Below, in pieces: positions 37,901-49,883 of a DNA stretch of 64,000 nt (positions are counted from its first letter, which is position 1; every line of letters starts with the position of its first letter). The translations under genes and the position numbers were made by a program. Source of the DNA: Paralichthys olivaceus (Eukaryota; Chordata; Actinopteri; Pleuronectiformes; Paralichthyidae). The stretch lies in contig NC_091096.1 of NCBI RefSeq assembly GCF_024713975.1, positions 5,049,501-5,113,500 on the forward strand, in the 5' to 3' direction. A model generated the notes under the pieces. That model did no database searches. It saw nothing but the letters and a program-made list of their open reading frames with translations, and was not told where the DNA came from.

Positions 37901-39959
37901 GTGTTGATTATATCACGGGTTATAAAAGCTACTGGATAAACTGGTTTGTTGCAGGAGGGTGTGAGAGGTGTGTGTTTGTAGATTCAGGTTGGAATGGATA
38001 TTGTGACCAAAGTAATGTAAAATAATGTACTTCACATTTTATTTAGCAACGTAGCTCTAGCGATGGCTGAATCTGATTGAAATATATCAATAATGACATT
38101 TCTGGTTCCCACCGCAGCATATGGACCAAACTGATTAGACAAATTAAGTTTTTCTTAAAGATGGTTTCTCTCCCATCACACTGATGCCGTAAGTTTGGTT
38201 TTAATTTGTTATTTGATTCTATTTAAAACGGGGATAAACAACATGATTGACAGCTGAGACAGATTTCCGATACTGTGGTTCCATCCACTGATCGCTACCG
38301 TGCCGACTCTGGCTCGACGTCACTGCCACGGGAGGAAGTGGATTCATGTCGTCCATCTTTGTTTACAATCTATTGTTCCTACAGAACATTCTTTTGGGTT
38401 TCGGTCCTCTGACTTAACCTCTAGCGCCACCAGCAGGTTGACATTTGTGTTTTTTACAGAAATGGCTCAGCAGATATTTGTTAGTCAGTCTTGTTTTACT
38501 TGCTCTCTCTTGGCAGAAATCCCAGACCCCAGCAGCTGGACTCTGAACCCCTCGGCCTCATATGTGTACTACTGCTGCAACGAGACCATCCACGGCGTGG
38601 AGTACAACTTCATTCCTGAAACAAACGGGGTGGTCCTCGTCAGCGACATGTCCTCCAACTTCCTGTCCCGACCTGTGGACGTGTCGAAGGTGAGGACAAG
38701 AATGACGCTGAATCAAATATTCAGCTCTTTTGATTTTGGGTCCCATTTTCCACACATTTTCTGATACTGATTATAAGAATTAGGTAAAAGAAGACCTGTT
38801 ATTAAAAATGATAAGATGCTTAACATGTTAGCATCAAATATCTGTTATGTTTTCACAATAATGGCATTGTTAGACATGTTAGAATAGGTTACAGGTTTGA
38901 TTATGTACAACTGTGTGTGTGTTAAACGTTTCCTCTTGTGTTGTGCAGTTTGGGCTGATTTATGCCGGAGCTCAGAAGAATGTGGGCTCTGCCGGTGTGA
39001 CCGTGGTCATCGTGCGTGAGGACTTGATAGGCCACACTCTGAAGGAGTGTCCCATTGTCCTGGACTACAAGGTGCAGGCTGAAAATAACTCCCTCTACAA
39101 CACACCGCCGAGCTTCAGGTACAAACGCACCTCGGTTTGTTGCATCAGAAGCTCCTCTGTCTCAAACAGATTCAGCATATTTGTAAAATATACATAAAAT
39201 GAACAGTTCACCATCATTTTGTGCGTTCAGTATCTACATCATGGGTCTGGTGCTGGACTGGATCAAAAACAACGGTGGCAATGCTGGCATGGAAACGCTC
39301 AACAAGCTGAAGTCCTCCATAATTTATGACATCATCAACGCCTCTAACGGTTTCTATGTGTGAGTATAAATTTTTTTTTTATCTAACTTACTGAGGACTT
39401 TTCAAAACCTTTATTTAACATTGTTTTTTTTAATTTACCTCTACACTGTCAATGTCCTCACACACGCTAAAGTCAACACTGACCGGAACAGTGAAGAAAC
39501 TGATTCAAGGTCAAATTAGAACTACTGTCTTATCCGCATGTCCAGGTGTCCTATAGACATGGCCTGTCGCAGCCGCATGAACATTCCGTTTCGTTTGGGG
39601 AAGAAAGATGGAGATGAAGCTTTGGAAAAGCAGTTTCTGGACGGAGCAGCCAAACGTGGAATGATTTCACTGAAAGGTCACAGGTCAGTTTGTCGAACAC
39701 AGGCATGAGTTATTAGAGAGGATACTGAGTCCTGAATGTTTTTTACATGTTTTACATGATGCATTTTATTTATTTGCATTCATGATTTATTTCCTCACTG
39801 CAGAGCTTCTTCTGCATTTCAAGCCCTCAAACTTGACAATTTGTCTCCCCCTGCAGGTCAGTTGGAGGAATTCGTGTGTCCCTGTACAACGCTGTGACAG
39901 TGGAGGAGACTCAGGCCCTGGCTACCTACATGAAGGAGTTCCTCAAGGAGCACCAATAA
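34948..39959 (+). CDS. psat1: Phosphoserine aminotransferase 1 (PSAT1)
   Basis: Cytosolic, PLP-dependent second enzyme of serine synthesis: converts 3-phosphohydroxypyruvate and glutamate to O-phosphoserine and 2-oxoglutarate. Exons: 34948-35004, 36008-36068, 36382-36451, 36672-36877, 38517-38689, 38949-39118, 39231-39359, 39546-39683, 39857-39959; all phases agree, giving 368 residues (human 370). The N-terminus '[10 protein letters not shown]' and '[10 protein letters not shown]' form the substrate and cofactor pocket. The Schiff-base lysine is K199 in '[12 protein letters not shown]'. The C-terminal '[16 protein letters not shown]' is also conserved. The start follows GAC and matches family length. 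CpG-rich DNA at 34790-35110 is its promoter; a CRE-like TCACGTCA lies just inside intron 1. AATAAA overlaps the stop codon itself, but a later signal near 41326 may be used instead. tle4 follows at a distance, as in human 9q21. Confidence 0.97.
37030..37287. repeat. MITE-like element, family A copy 2 (inverted)
   Basis: It starts 'TTAAAGGCTCAGTATGTAGG' and ends 'AAATCTTACACTGGA'. Read in reverse it follows the 11788 and 40178 copies closely, including 'GATGTTTTCACC' and 'TTTATATTTAAATAC'. It lies in psat1 intron 4. Confidence 0.7.
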
Positions 39960-40177
39960 AACAGGCCTAACCTCACACAGTGGCTTCTTATGACCTCAAT
40001 ATCTGAAAAAGTTAAGACCTGTGTTGGATCAGTAAAATGATTCTTGCCACGTAACACACATTCATTCTTCCTGAAAAGATTGAACCCCTACGGTTACCAG
40101 AAATGTCTTAATCACATCTGTGTTTCTTAGAATTACCACTTTTAACAAATGTACGAACTGAAAGTGCTTTGATACTT

Positions 40178-40532
40178 TAAAGGTCCAGTGTGTAAGATTT
40201 AGGTGAACGGGAACTATTGGCAGAAATTGTGTAGAATAATTCTCATGATGTTTTCACTTGTTCGTTTTATCTAAATTGTGTGAATTGTAGTTTTCTTGGC
40301 CTCAGAAAAGACCCTTTATATTTAAATGCTTTATATTTACATTGAGGGGATCCTCTCTACGGAGGCCGCCATGTTTTTTACACTAGTCCAGACTGGACAA
40401 ACTAAACACCTTTTGAGTTTTTATGAAAACTGAAGCTACCACATTTCTTTTTCATGTTTGGAAGGAGAGGGGGAGGTGCAACATGCAACTTCAACACTAG
40501 ATAGCACAAAATTCTACACACTGCACCTTTAA
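40178..40532. repeat. MITE-like element, family A copy 3
   Basis: This is the longest copy (about 355 bases). Its ends are TTAAAGGTCCAGTGTGTAAG and the reverse of ACACACTGCACCTTTAA, good terminal inverted repeats that define the family. It lies just downstream of psat1 and may be in its 3' UTR. Confidence 0.75.
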
Positions 40533-41680
40533 TTCTTGTTACTTGTTGAAAACATGTTTACATTCCAGTAAATCTAACTCAGTGATACTTTCATTTTGCA
40601 CTGTGTTTTCTTAAGCTCTGTTTTCTAGCTGATCATTTGAAATTTAAAACTCTGAACAAAAGAAATCAGTGATAAACGACCAAACTCTCCAAACTATCCA
40701 CTCAGCGTTTGATATGACATTAATCGTCCCTCCATGTGACATGGATCAAACTCAAGAGTACACATTCAAATAAATAATGGTTTCTGTCGTTTTAGGTTGT
40801 TCCTTGACACACTGATTTCTGTTCAAGTGTTAATTTCTCCACTGAGTTTTATTTGAATTAGTCATTGGATGTTATACAAACGGGGGAAAATGTCGATTGA
40901 CAGCAGAGACTGTCTCGTAATTGGTCGTCCATCTCTATTGTCAGTCTATGGATCAAACTGTCAGCAGCATTATAACTCAAAGTGAAGAACATATATTTTT
41001 TTAAATCACTGTCAGATTTATGTCAAAATGTCATTTATAAGGACACATGTCAATCACTTGTCCAGAAGAAAAGATGACTTCAAAAGAGATGCAATGACAA
41101 CAAGAACAACACTTTATATCTGCGAGTCTTCAACTGTTTAACGACGGTTAATCAGAATTTAAATTTTCACATTGATTCACTTTTTGATTATTTTGGTCGT
41201 TATACATTTTGGTCCATCTTTCCAGCACGGTCCGATCCACCTTTCTTATCGGTTATTTTGATTCAGACTAAACTGAAAAGTCTGAAGGTTCAGATCAAAC
41301 AAGGCAGATGTGAAAGTGCCAAAGCAAATAAAACCAAATCTTTGCAAAATTATTCAAGTTCAAGCTTATTCAATCCTCCAACAGTGAAATAGCACCGTGG
41401 CCAAGAAAGTGGATAAAGCATCTTATCTGACTGAGGCCTGTGCTGCTGCTGCTGCAGCCACAAGATGAGCATTACAGCATCAGACATGTAAGTTGGACCT
41501 TGTTAAGAATATTTCTGTCAACCTGCTGTTTATAAAGTCAAGAAAACATTTGTAACCTAAGTATCAAAAAACATTTTCTCACAGCAGTGTCGAGCCGTGC
41601 ACACAATTTGAATGTGAATTGAGCCTTTAACCAGCATCAATAACATTATTATTTGTATTAGCCAAAAATAAAAGGTGACA
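40533..41680 (+). other. psat1 downstream region
   Basis: AT-rich DNA with no recognised gene. AATAAA near 41326 may be a distal psat1 poly(A) signal. A fragment of the 'GTCCATC...AGTCTATGG' repeat is at 40905-40952. Confidence 0.4.
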
Positions 41681-41689
41681 ATTTGCAGC

Positions 41690-41885
41690 CAGTCTCAAGT
41701 GGCTTTCGTTCAGGAGGTGAAGAGGGTTGTCCCTTAACTACAAGGCCGGTGATTCGATCCCCAGCTCCAGTGTCTATCCCAAAGTTCCCTTGATGGCTGT
41801 GAAGAATAGAGAAAGTACTGTAGATGGAGGATTGCATGATCTTGTGGGTGATTGCATTTACATTAATAAAGTTGTGTACAAAGTT
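41690..41885 (+). repeat. tRNA-derived SINE copy (diverged)
   Basis: 'GTTCAGGAGGTGAAGAGGGT' and the B-box-like 'GGTGATTCGATCCCCAGCTC' match the head of the SINE seen at 17035. The 3' portion is diverged. It is not a tRNA gene, because no acceptor stem pairs. Confidence 0.55.
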
Positions 41886-42103
41886 TTGTGAATGTGGACG
41901 TGTCGGAGCATCAGTGGTAGGTGTGGTTATATGTGTAGCAGATGAAGAGTGTGATGCAACACACTTGAAACTAAGAGAGCAGCTGAAATTTAAAAATTAA
42001 CCTGGTGTCGAGTTTATTATGCAGCTTCTTTACAACTACTTCACAAGCACAGTTAGTCTCTTGCCTGTGAATTTAAGAAACCACCTCCTGCTATTTTGCT
42101 GAC

Positions 42104-42330
42104 AGCATGAACGGCTCCATGTGCAGCAGAGTGAGCAGGTCTGCAGACACCAGCAGGGGGGGGTGGGACGGCCCCGTGGTGAGGGAGACGCTCCTCCATC
42201 TGGACGTCCAGAGGCCAGTCCCCCTGCTGCATCAGCCCCGCTGAGGCTGCTCCTCAGCACGACGCTGCAGCCGCACCAGCTCCAGGAGCACGGTGTGTAT
42301 CTGACTCTGACCTTTGACCTCCCTGGAGAG
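42104..42330. other. GC-rich island with exon-like edges, unidentified
   Basis: This is a sharp GC-rich block in AT-rich DNA. On plus, a CAG acceptor (42105) and a GTAAGC donor (about 42330) frame a fully open stretch of about 224 bases. On minus, an acceptor CTCTCCAG opens a frame reading 'QIHTVLLELVRLQRRAEEQP' that stops soon after, like a last exon. No family was recognised for either strand, so it could be a coding exon, a lncRNA exon or a conserved element. Confidence 0.25.
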
Positions 42331-43399
42331 TAAGCCCACTGTTAGTTTTTTTTTAGAGAAAAACTGAAAATCACAGAAAGACATCACAAGTCCATGTTTT
42401 CCGACTTCAAGACATAAAGGTTTTAAATTCAGACTTGTACATTGTAAGTAAGAATTGTATCTTCTATTTCCACTGGTCTGTCTCTACGCAGAACGTAAGT
42501 TGACATGTCAAGAGAAAGTTCTGATGAAATTCAAAATGGTCTCAAAAAAGAATTCAGAATGCAGGTTACACAGTGTTTCAATCAACAAGGCAGAAATCAG
42601 AAAATCTAATTTACAAACAAGTCAATGATCCTGAAGTATAGAAAAAGAAGAAGAATGACACAATTATGGTAAAAAAAAGAAAGAAATCTCATCAATAAAA
42701 AAGTGTTTTTAAATTTGGTAACTCAAAGGATGCAAGAAGGCAAAATGAAACTAGGTGTTTTTGCTGCAGATGACCTCTAGGTGGAGGTGTTCAACAAGAA
42801 TCTTATGTTTACAAACTGTACAAATGGACGCCTGACACTCCAAAAGTGTCCTCGCTCAGATATTTAATATGAACAAGTTGTGAGTGTCATAAAGAAAAAT
42901 TTGCCAAATGTGGCTTTAATTTTCTCAAATATTCACCAGTAAAATCTTCTGTCCATGGGAGTCACCATGAACAAGACAAGAATGAGGTGAAATATCTGTC
43001 ACCTCTTAAGAATTCCATTCCCATACATATTTAATATTTTATTTCATTAAACCTCTTTATATTTTGTGTGGAAATCAAATCAATCGTCCATAATTAGACC
43101 ACGAATAGAAGAGCATCCACTTTCAAAAGCAGCTAGCATGACCGGGCTTTCAGGAACGATAGAACATATGACCACAGTTTACAAGGTCAGTGTATAAACT
43201 GGAAAAGGTGCTCAAGAGATACACACACACACACGTACTCACCACCACAGGTTAAGGCCACTCCAAAAAAATGCATAAATGAAAAATATAAATACATGTA
43301 AAATACAAACATTGCATTTTACTTTCTACGAATGTTTTACACGTAACCAAAATCTAATCAATGAACATATAAATCATAATATCCCACTTGTAGAAGACA

Positions 43400-44620
43400 G
43401 TGTTGTAACTGCCTCCATATCTTTAATCTCCTGTTTCTCACTAACTGCTGATATGATTTCTGCTCTGCTCGATGGCTGCTCCAGCAGCTACCAGGATTTA
43501 CTGTGAACTTGGCAGAGCAGCTCTTTTTTTACTTTGTGCCCTGATCGGACTGCGTCTACTGGGAGACTTCAAAGCTCTGATTAAAAAAGAAATGTGTAAC
43601 TGAAGAGGGCATTTGCTGCTTCTGAGCTTTTCTCTCATGTATCTGGTGTCTCTCATTTCCCTTCATTATTCCTCATTTTTCTGGCTCTAATCCTACAGTT
43701 TTGTAAGATCTGAATCTCCTGGTTAGAATCAAGGTTGAATCAAATAAATAAAACATCCATATTAGATACAGAAAATCCGGTTGTTTACAGTTGTTGCAGG
43801 CACTTGATATCTGGGAGCTGGATGTTTTAGGTAAGTGCTCTCCAGATGGCTGTCATACTGATGCACACTGTTATAAAAACGCTATTAGTGAGCAGTGACG
43901 TTAATAGAACATGAAATGCACCATTTCCAGAGCTTTTTATGTTTCCTGCTTTACAACTCTACCGGTGCGTGACTGGGTGGAATGAGTGGGAATTGAACTA
44001 TTAACCTGGCATCTGTATTATGTTACAGCCCACTTTCATTGAAGCAAAGCATTCATCCTATTTTCTTCTTAATGTTATATCCTATATTTGAAATATATCA
44101 AGGTTGTAAGTAATCATGAAGAGTAACATCTGAAACTGAGGAGGGGGGGGCGGGGGCATCAAGCAATTTTTTTTAACTTTCATTTTGAAATGTAATGAAA
44201 CACAAGGCAAAGTTGATCCTGGAGTTATTATTTTATATAACATCCATGATGATTCTTTCCAAAAAAGTAATTTTGGCTGTTAGCAAATATCAATACCAAG
44301 AGCAGGGGAGGAACTCTGAATGCCGGTGTTGACTGTGGATCCCCAGAGCGGGAGATGTTGGACCTGCTGCAGAGCTTTGTGTGCTGAAAGGTAGAAAATG
44401 TTCTGCTAGAGTGAGGTACTGCTTTAAGCGAGATGAGTTTTTTTCCATCAGAACGATAAGACACTGCCTCATCACTTTCTTTATATCTGCAGCTTTTCCG
44501 AGGCTCGAGTCTCTCAGCAGCGGTTTCACGGTCATCTCCGACTGTGGCCTCGAAAAAGCCTCCATGCTCCCATCAGCTGCAGGAACTTTAGCATCATGCT
44601 CGTTTTAGTCCAGCTGTCGG
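43400..44620 (-). other. Two open, exon-like blocks on minus strand, unidentified
   Basis: A block at 44290-44565 is open for 91 codons on minus, with 'SRLKQYLTLAEHFLPF' in it. A second block near 43380-43510 is open for over 40 codons. Splice sites are weak and no domain was recognised. With the island at 42.1-42.3 kb they could be parts of one minus-strand transcript, living or decayed, or they may simply be conserved noncoding DNA. Confidence 0.15.
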
Positions 44621-45801
44621 TTTCTTTGCAACTTTCTATTAAAGCCACGGGGGCATAAGCACATATCTGAAATCCTTTACTTCCAGCTCCACTGTAGTTT
44701 GATTTGGTTCTTCAGTGTACCGAGACTTCAAGGCTCTCAGCAAATTCAGCAGCTGCAGCTGGCTCTGCTGTTTTAGCTTATTTGTTGTGTGTTTTTTGGC
44801 TCAGTTCCTAGTTTTACTCACAATACATCGTGTGACTCAATTCACAGACACTGTGCTTGGAAACATGGGAAGAAAACGCCTGCTGTCTGGGGCTGTCACT
44901 TTTATTCTAAATTCTAACAATGATTCAGACGTGGAGAGAAAGTTCATATTCAAATGACAGGTTTGAACTCAATCTACAGTTTAGATGCACATCCAGCAGA
45001 GGGCGCATCACTGAACCTATGTTGACTGATCAGTAAAATAAGACTGTACAGTTACAAAATGATTTAAACAAATGCGTTTTAAATTCAACACAGACTCTGG
45101 CTCCAAGTCACATCAAAATCTCAAAATGGCGACGCCTGCGTCATTTTTGTTCAGTGAGAGGAAGTGGAGAGCCGTCGTCTATGGGTGAAATGCTACGATC
45201 AGCATGCTAACAAGTATATTGTCTGCAATGCTAACCGTGTTAGCTTCGTGTACATGCCGTGTTGTACTCTAAACACAAACAAGCACAACTAATTGTTGTG
45301 GATGTGTTTCGCTCACAGACAAACAGATACCAGCCTCATGGTGGCGCTGAAGGAAAATGTCATCTCACCATCACTCTGTTAAAATTCACAAAAATCCATT
45401 GAACATTTTGAAATTTCAATCAAGACCAAAGTCAAATCGATAATTTCCATATAGAGCCATGTCACTAGTGGAGCTAAAATGTCCTCAGGTGAGAACTGGA
45501 TCTAAAACAGTGTAAGAAAACTAAGCTGCAAGTATATAACACTAATAGTAACCATCTTGACTGAAGTATAAGATAAGAATGAGACATGTTGCTGATCTAG
45601 GTTAGGAAAGGAAATCTGGGATTATTAATAAAACTGAAAGTCGGTGTGTTTGGATGGGAACCTGCAGTTAGAGCTGAAATAGAATCAGATCATTTGAGAC
45701 GAGGGAGGTTCATGATGCAAAAGATGTGAGGCATTTCTTCTCTGTCTCTCCATGTGACACATTTCTGGAATAAAATTAACTCCTGCTGTGAGTTACAGCA
45801 G

Positions 45802-45815
45802 CCACTAGAGGGTGC
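45802..45815 (+). promoter_or_regulatory. CTCF-like core motif
   Basis: CCACTAGAGGGTGC matches the CTCF core pattern (CCASYAGRKGGC) well except at its end. It is one of several such motifs in the psat1-tle4 interval. Binding is not shown. Confidence 0.25.
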
Positions 45816-46110
45816 AAGCTTCAACGGAAGTCATACATTGACTGGAACGAGCCAATTTGTGGATGTTTGCAAAGTGTGATTGTGTTAAACAAACTTTTTT
45901 ACTTGAGCTATGAAATAATAAATCAGAAACACAAATTTAACACATGCTTCCTTGAGTTAAGTTAAGGCAGCTGCTGAATCAAGGGAATTTCAATAAGTTG
46001 AACAGATGAAAATGTTGTATTTCTTCATAAATTGTATTTTAAAAGATTTTGCTCTTCTGCTTCTATCAAGTAAAAAGAAACGAGTTCTTTATACTCTACT
46101 CTCTGCTTAA

Positions 46111-46497
46111 ATGCAATTTGGATTCCGACAAAATGCCAAACCTCTCGGTAATTTCCCAAAAAGCATTGTCCATGACCCTGCCGCAGATCCACATCAGAGC
46201 AGGGGGGGGAAAAAGCAAGTGAAAGATAAGAAGCGGCAGAGGAGCTTTGAAATGCGAGTGGGGTTACGGCGGAGATGGGAGGCTGTGGCAGGATCGTGTG
46301 GTGATTCTCGGCCTGTCAAGCCCACTAATGTCGGGGTAATGCCACCGGTGGGCTGCAGTAAGGCGGTGATAATGAAAAACACCGGGGAAGACAATATCAA
46401 ATGGCTCCTCTACATCCTACAGTGGAGATTAGTCGACACAAAAAGTAAGGTGGCGGAGGCAGAGGAGGCAGCAGCAGGCTTTAGTTCTGCTGATTGA
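46111..46497 (+). other. Long open stretch of relatively GC-rich DNA, no recognised product
   Basis: This stretch is open for 128 codons and strongly basic in its first half (KKQVKDKKRQR). There is no recognisable domain, splice context or neighbouring exon. The base composition changes sharply at its edges. A conserved noncoding element is at least as likely as a gene. Confidence 0.2.
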
Positions 46498-46558
46498 GTC
46501 TCTTGTCAAGAGCTCCATGCTTGCTGCATGAAAAGTTACTGTGACTGACGCCTTTTTA

Positions 46559-46599
46559 CACGCACACACACACGCACACACACACACACACACACACAG
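46559..46599 (+). repeat. (CA)n microsatellite
   Basis: An imperfect, then perfect run of CA dinucleotides of about 40 bases. Confidence 0.9.
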
Positions 46600-46737
46600 A
46601 GTCTGCATGTCCTCAAAGTCTATTTTCTATAGATTCTGTGTTGTGCGTGCTTAGGGGACATTGTTGTTCTGCCTTTATTCCAGCAGTAGGAGTCGTCACA
46701 GCCAGATCATGTCCGTGTAGGGCGAGCTAGCATGATG

Positions 46738-46769
<32 letters not shown>

Positions 46770-46800
46770 GAGTTTACAAATCGCTTTGACAGCAAAGCAA
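46738..46800 (+). repeat. (AAT)n run with retroposon tail remnant
   Basis: About ten AAT units are followed by 'AGTTTACAAATCGCTTTGACAG', a diverged relative of the 3'-tail fragment at 660-745. Confidence 0.6.
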
Positions 46801-48012
46801 GAAAAGTAATTATAAGAGAAATAACAATCAGCAGGAGGCCAGACGACCATGTTTAGGTGGTGTTCAAATAAATGAGGAAATATAGATCTGTCTCATGAAA
46901 ACTTCTGTAATACGACAATTCAAAGTAAAAGAAAAATTAAAAGAAAACGATAAAAGCAAGGTAAAAAAGCGTCTCCAAATACATCCTTTCATCCATGAAC
47001 AATCCATTTTTTTAATGAATAACGACACTGGCGAGCGCTAAGAAGCATCAACTTGCTTAAACGTGTATTAAGATTCAACTCAACTAAGCTTATGACGCAC
47101 ATGTAAAAAAAACAAAAGACACGGGGCATTGAAACTTGTCCAACTGTAGCTCTGTTGCTAGGCGACAGCGGTGAGAATGGGACAAATCACAGAAATCCTC
47201 CGTAGACCAGATCGTTTGGTTTCGTACGTTGCTCGAGAAGGAGGAGGTGGCCTCCGTCGGCCGTGTCGACCAGGCCCTCAGAAAACACACCCTCAATTAG
47301 GACTCAGCTTAAACGTAAAAATGGGCGTCAACTGCCAAATATGTACATCTATATATATGTATATGTATGTCTGTATATATCTTAGCTTCAACTCACTCGC
47401 TAATTTACCTTTTTCAATTTATTTAGTAAAGATGTCACTTGAATCCTGACCAGCCTGCTTTTTCTAGCAGCCATTGGGCTCATGTAGGCGTGATCTAGTT
47501 CCATGTTCCGGTGGTTTTACATACATGAAGTAAACTGGTGCCTGATTAATCATAACTGACACACTGCCTTTTTTTTTGCAGGCTGGTTTTATTTATCACT
47601 TCTATAATTTCTCTCACACAGGCTCCCATATTTGCAGGGAGACATCATTGTCACAATCATTGGTGCAAAGTCTCTTCCCAGTCTCTGTTATTATTCACTG
47701 AGCTCATGAAGCTGAATGTCCTTTATGCAACAGCTCATTTAAAGGCCACTCCGGTGATTCATGCAGGAAAATGGAAGAAAAAAAAAAGGTTCTGTTTAAA
47801 AAGGCAGATGATTTTTCTCTTTCTTCTGCTCTCCTGTCTTCTGACTCTCTCTCTCCTTCTCCATTTACTTGCCTTCTTTCCTCCTCTTGTCACGTTTTAG
47901 TTTCATTTCTCTTAATACGTTTTTCATTTACTTATTTCGACTCCATCTCCTCTCCAAAACCTTCTATTATCTCTCTCTCAAATTAATCTCCTTCCTGTCT
48001 CTACCTGTTTCT

Positions 48013-48017
<5 letters not shown>

Positions 48018-48043
<26 letters not shown>
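48018..48043 (+). repeat. (TG)n microsatellite
   Basis: A TG run of about 26 bases sits in a longer pyrimidine-rich tract (47815-48060). Similar shorter runs are at 27150-27169, 31315-31336, 56301-56324 (as CA), 59196-59215 (CA) and 60135-60157 (CA). Confidence 0.85.
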
Positions 48044-48044
<1 letters not shown>

Positions 48045-48094
48045 CTGTCTCTCTCATAAACTCATTGCTCTATGAGGCTAATCTTGTTAGCACC

Positions 48095-48450
48095 AAATAC
48101 ACCATGTTCCGCTAGCTCCTCTTAATTGCTGTTGTGTTATTAATGAGCGGGGAGCGGGGAAATCACTCTTAATTAGCTTGTCTCATTCGCCAGGCATCTC
48201 GAGTGAAGCGGCGGCGACGGCGCTCAGGCACAAACACGCTGGGGATAATTAAAGCACTTCAATTGTCGGAGTATTTATCTAAACCAAAGAGCAGCAAACC
48301 GTTCCCACAATTAGCCTTGTCATTCATTAGCAGAGGAGTGCCATTGATTCGAGAGTTACGTTGTCATTTCACCACACGTTCACTCAGCGCCGCCGAGCTA
48401 CAAGCATGCTTCACTTACTCATGTGGCAAAGTTAGGGCCAGGCATCACTG
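48095..48450. promoter_or_regulatory. Candidate conserved regulatory element in tle4 desert
   Basis: A balanced-composition block contains several homeodomain-type cores (CTTAATTGC, TTATTAATGAG, CTTAATTAGC) between repeat-rich flanks. It has no coding sense. This texture is typical of vertebrate developmental enhancers, but conservation could not be checked. Confidence 0.3.
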
Positions 48451-49449
48451 CACATTTGTTTATCATGGTCTTTTTGCAGAGTCACTGACTGCGTTAAAAA
48501 ATAACTGTGATAAATCAGGTTTCAGTAATGCAAGAAAGGTTATGCATAATGTTTTTGGATTTATCTATTTATGATTATCTATTCATGCAAATGCAAACCT
48601 GCTTGGCGTCCATGGCCAAATGATCAAGTTCAGGGTTTCCAAGACCAAAGTGAAAGAAATGTAAGAACTTAGTCAAACTCAACAGATATAAAGAGTCCAG
48701 AGTCCCACAATTACTTTCACTTCCTCATAGTTGAATATAAGGTAAAGTAGTCGAGTAGAGTGGAACTGTGGATACGCTACATTATCCAGAAGGTGTCATC
48801 GTCTTTCTCAGAGCGTACAGAGATTCATTTAGTAAAAAGTTCTGCATTGGTCTGGTTTGTAGTTTTATTACAGCGTGCCATCTTTGACCTTTTGTAATTT
48901 GCACAATATGACATTCAAATGTATTTCCTTAAAACACAAACTGGGTTGAAACACGACTAAAAAACATTAAGTCCTGAGAAGTTTATTCAGGGAACTCCAG
49001 ATTCCTGCAGATCCGCTGGTTTCTGCTCTGGTCCTCGTCTCCAAGATGTGCATTGATAACATTTCATGAAACAGATTTTCTACATTAACTTTGTGTCTGA
49101 GCCAAAGAGAAAAAACCAAACCAGACCAAGATATTATGTGTTTTGTGATGAAAAAAGTAGATAGCCCAGTCAACACATCTCAGCTGTGTGATTAATCAGA
49201 CACTTTTAACAGCTGCAACCACAAACTAACACTCTGCAGCATCTTGAGATTCTGCCTTTTACAGCAGGAATAGAAAAAAACCTCTAATTATGTGTTTTCA
49301 GTGTGTTCAATGTGAATGAGAGCGAGTGCACATGTCTTTTTCCTCTGTGTGGCCCTGATGATCAGACCAGTGACAGTGCATTGAGACAAATTTAATTTTC
49401 ACCTACAGCAGAGATGAGGGAAGGACTAATTGATGCCTGGGGATCTGTC

Positions 49450-49451
<2 letters not shown>

Positions 49452-49505
<54 letters not shown>
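49452..49505 (+). repeat. (TG)n microsatellite, 54 bases
   Basis: A perfect TG run that is likely polymorphic. Confidence 0.95.
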
Positions 49506-49507
<2 letters not shown>

Positions 49508-49695
49508 TCCCCCTCCGTCAACATAAGCTGGTGAATATTTAATGTACATGTTTATCTGCATGTGTCTGTCAGTGTGTGATAACAGAATGTCAGCAAAGAC
49601 AGAGGAGTTAATGAGGCCTTGTTTGCAACCAGGTGTGGATTGAACAGGATGCACCCAGCTCTGTTGGCACGATGTAATCACGACTGTCATGTGTG

Positions 49696-49883
49696 TAATC
49701 TGTGCACCCATCGTGCAGCGTATCAGGACAGATACTCAAATTCATTATCACTTCAGTAAATAAACATTCCACTTGCCAAGTATTGATTCTGGACGGTTCT
49801 GCAACCCTCACACCTCGAAGACCCACCAGAAAACCCTAGAATGTGTTCAGTCCCTCTTATCATGATTTCAGGTCTTTGTTTCT
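49696..49883 (+). repeat. Inverted-duplicate pair, left arm
   Basis: This arm matches the reverse complement of 52851-53024 almost base for base, sharing for example 'CTTGCCAAGTATTGATTCTG', 'CTAGAATGTGTTCAG' and 'TCATGATTTCAGGTCTTTG'. The main difference is a 14-17 base gap. It has no coding sense. It could be two copies of an unnamed repeat or a local inverted duplication. Confidence 0.85.

Noticed and set aside
41740-41775. B-box-like GATTCGATCCCC suggesting a tRNA gene
   Set aside because: There is no paired acceptor stem or anticodon loop; the context fits a diverged tRNA-derived SINE.
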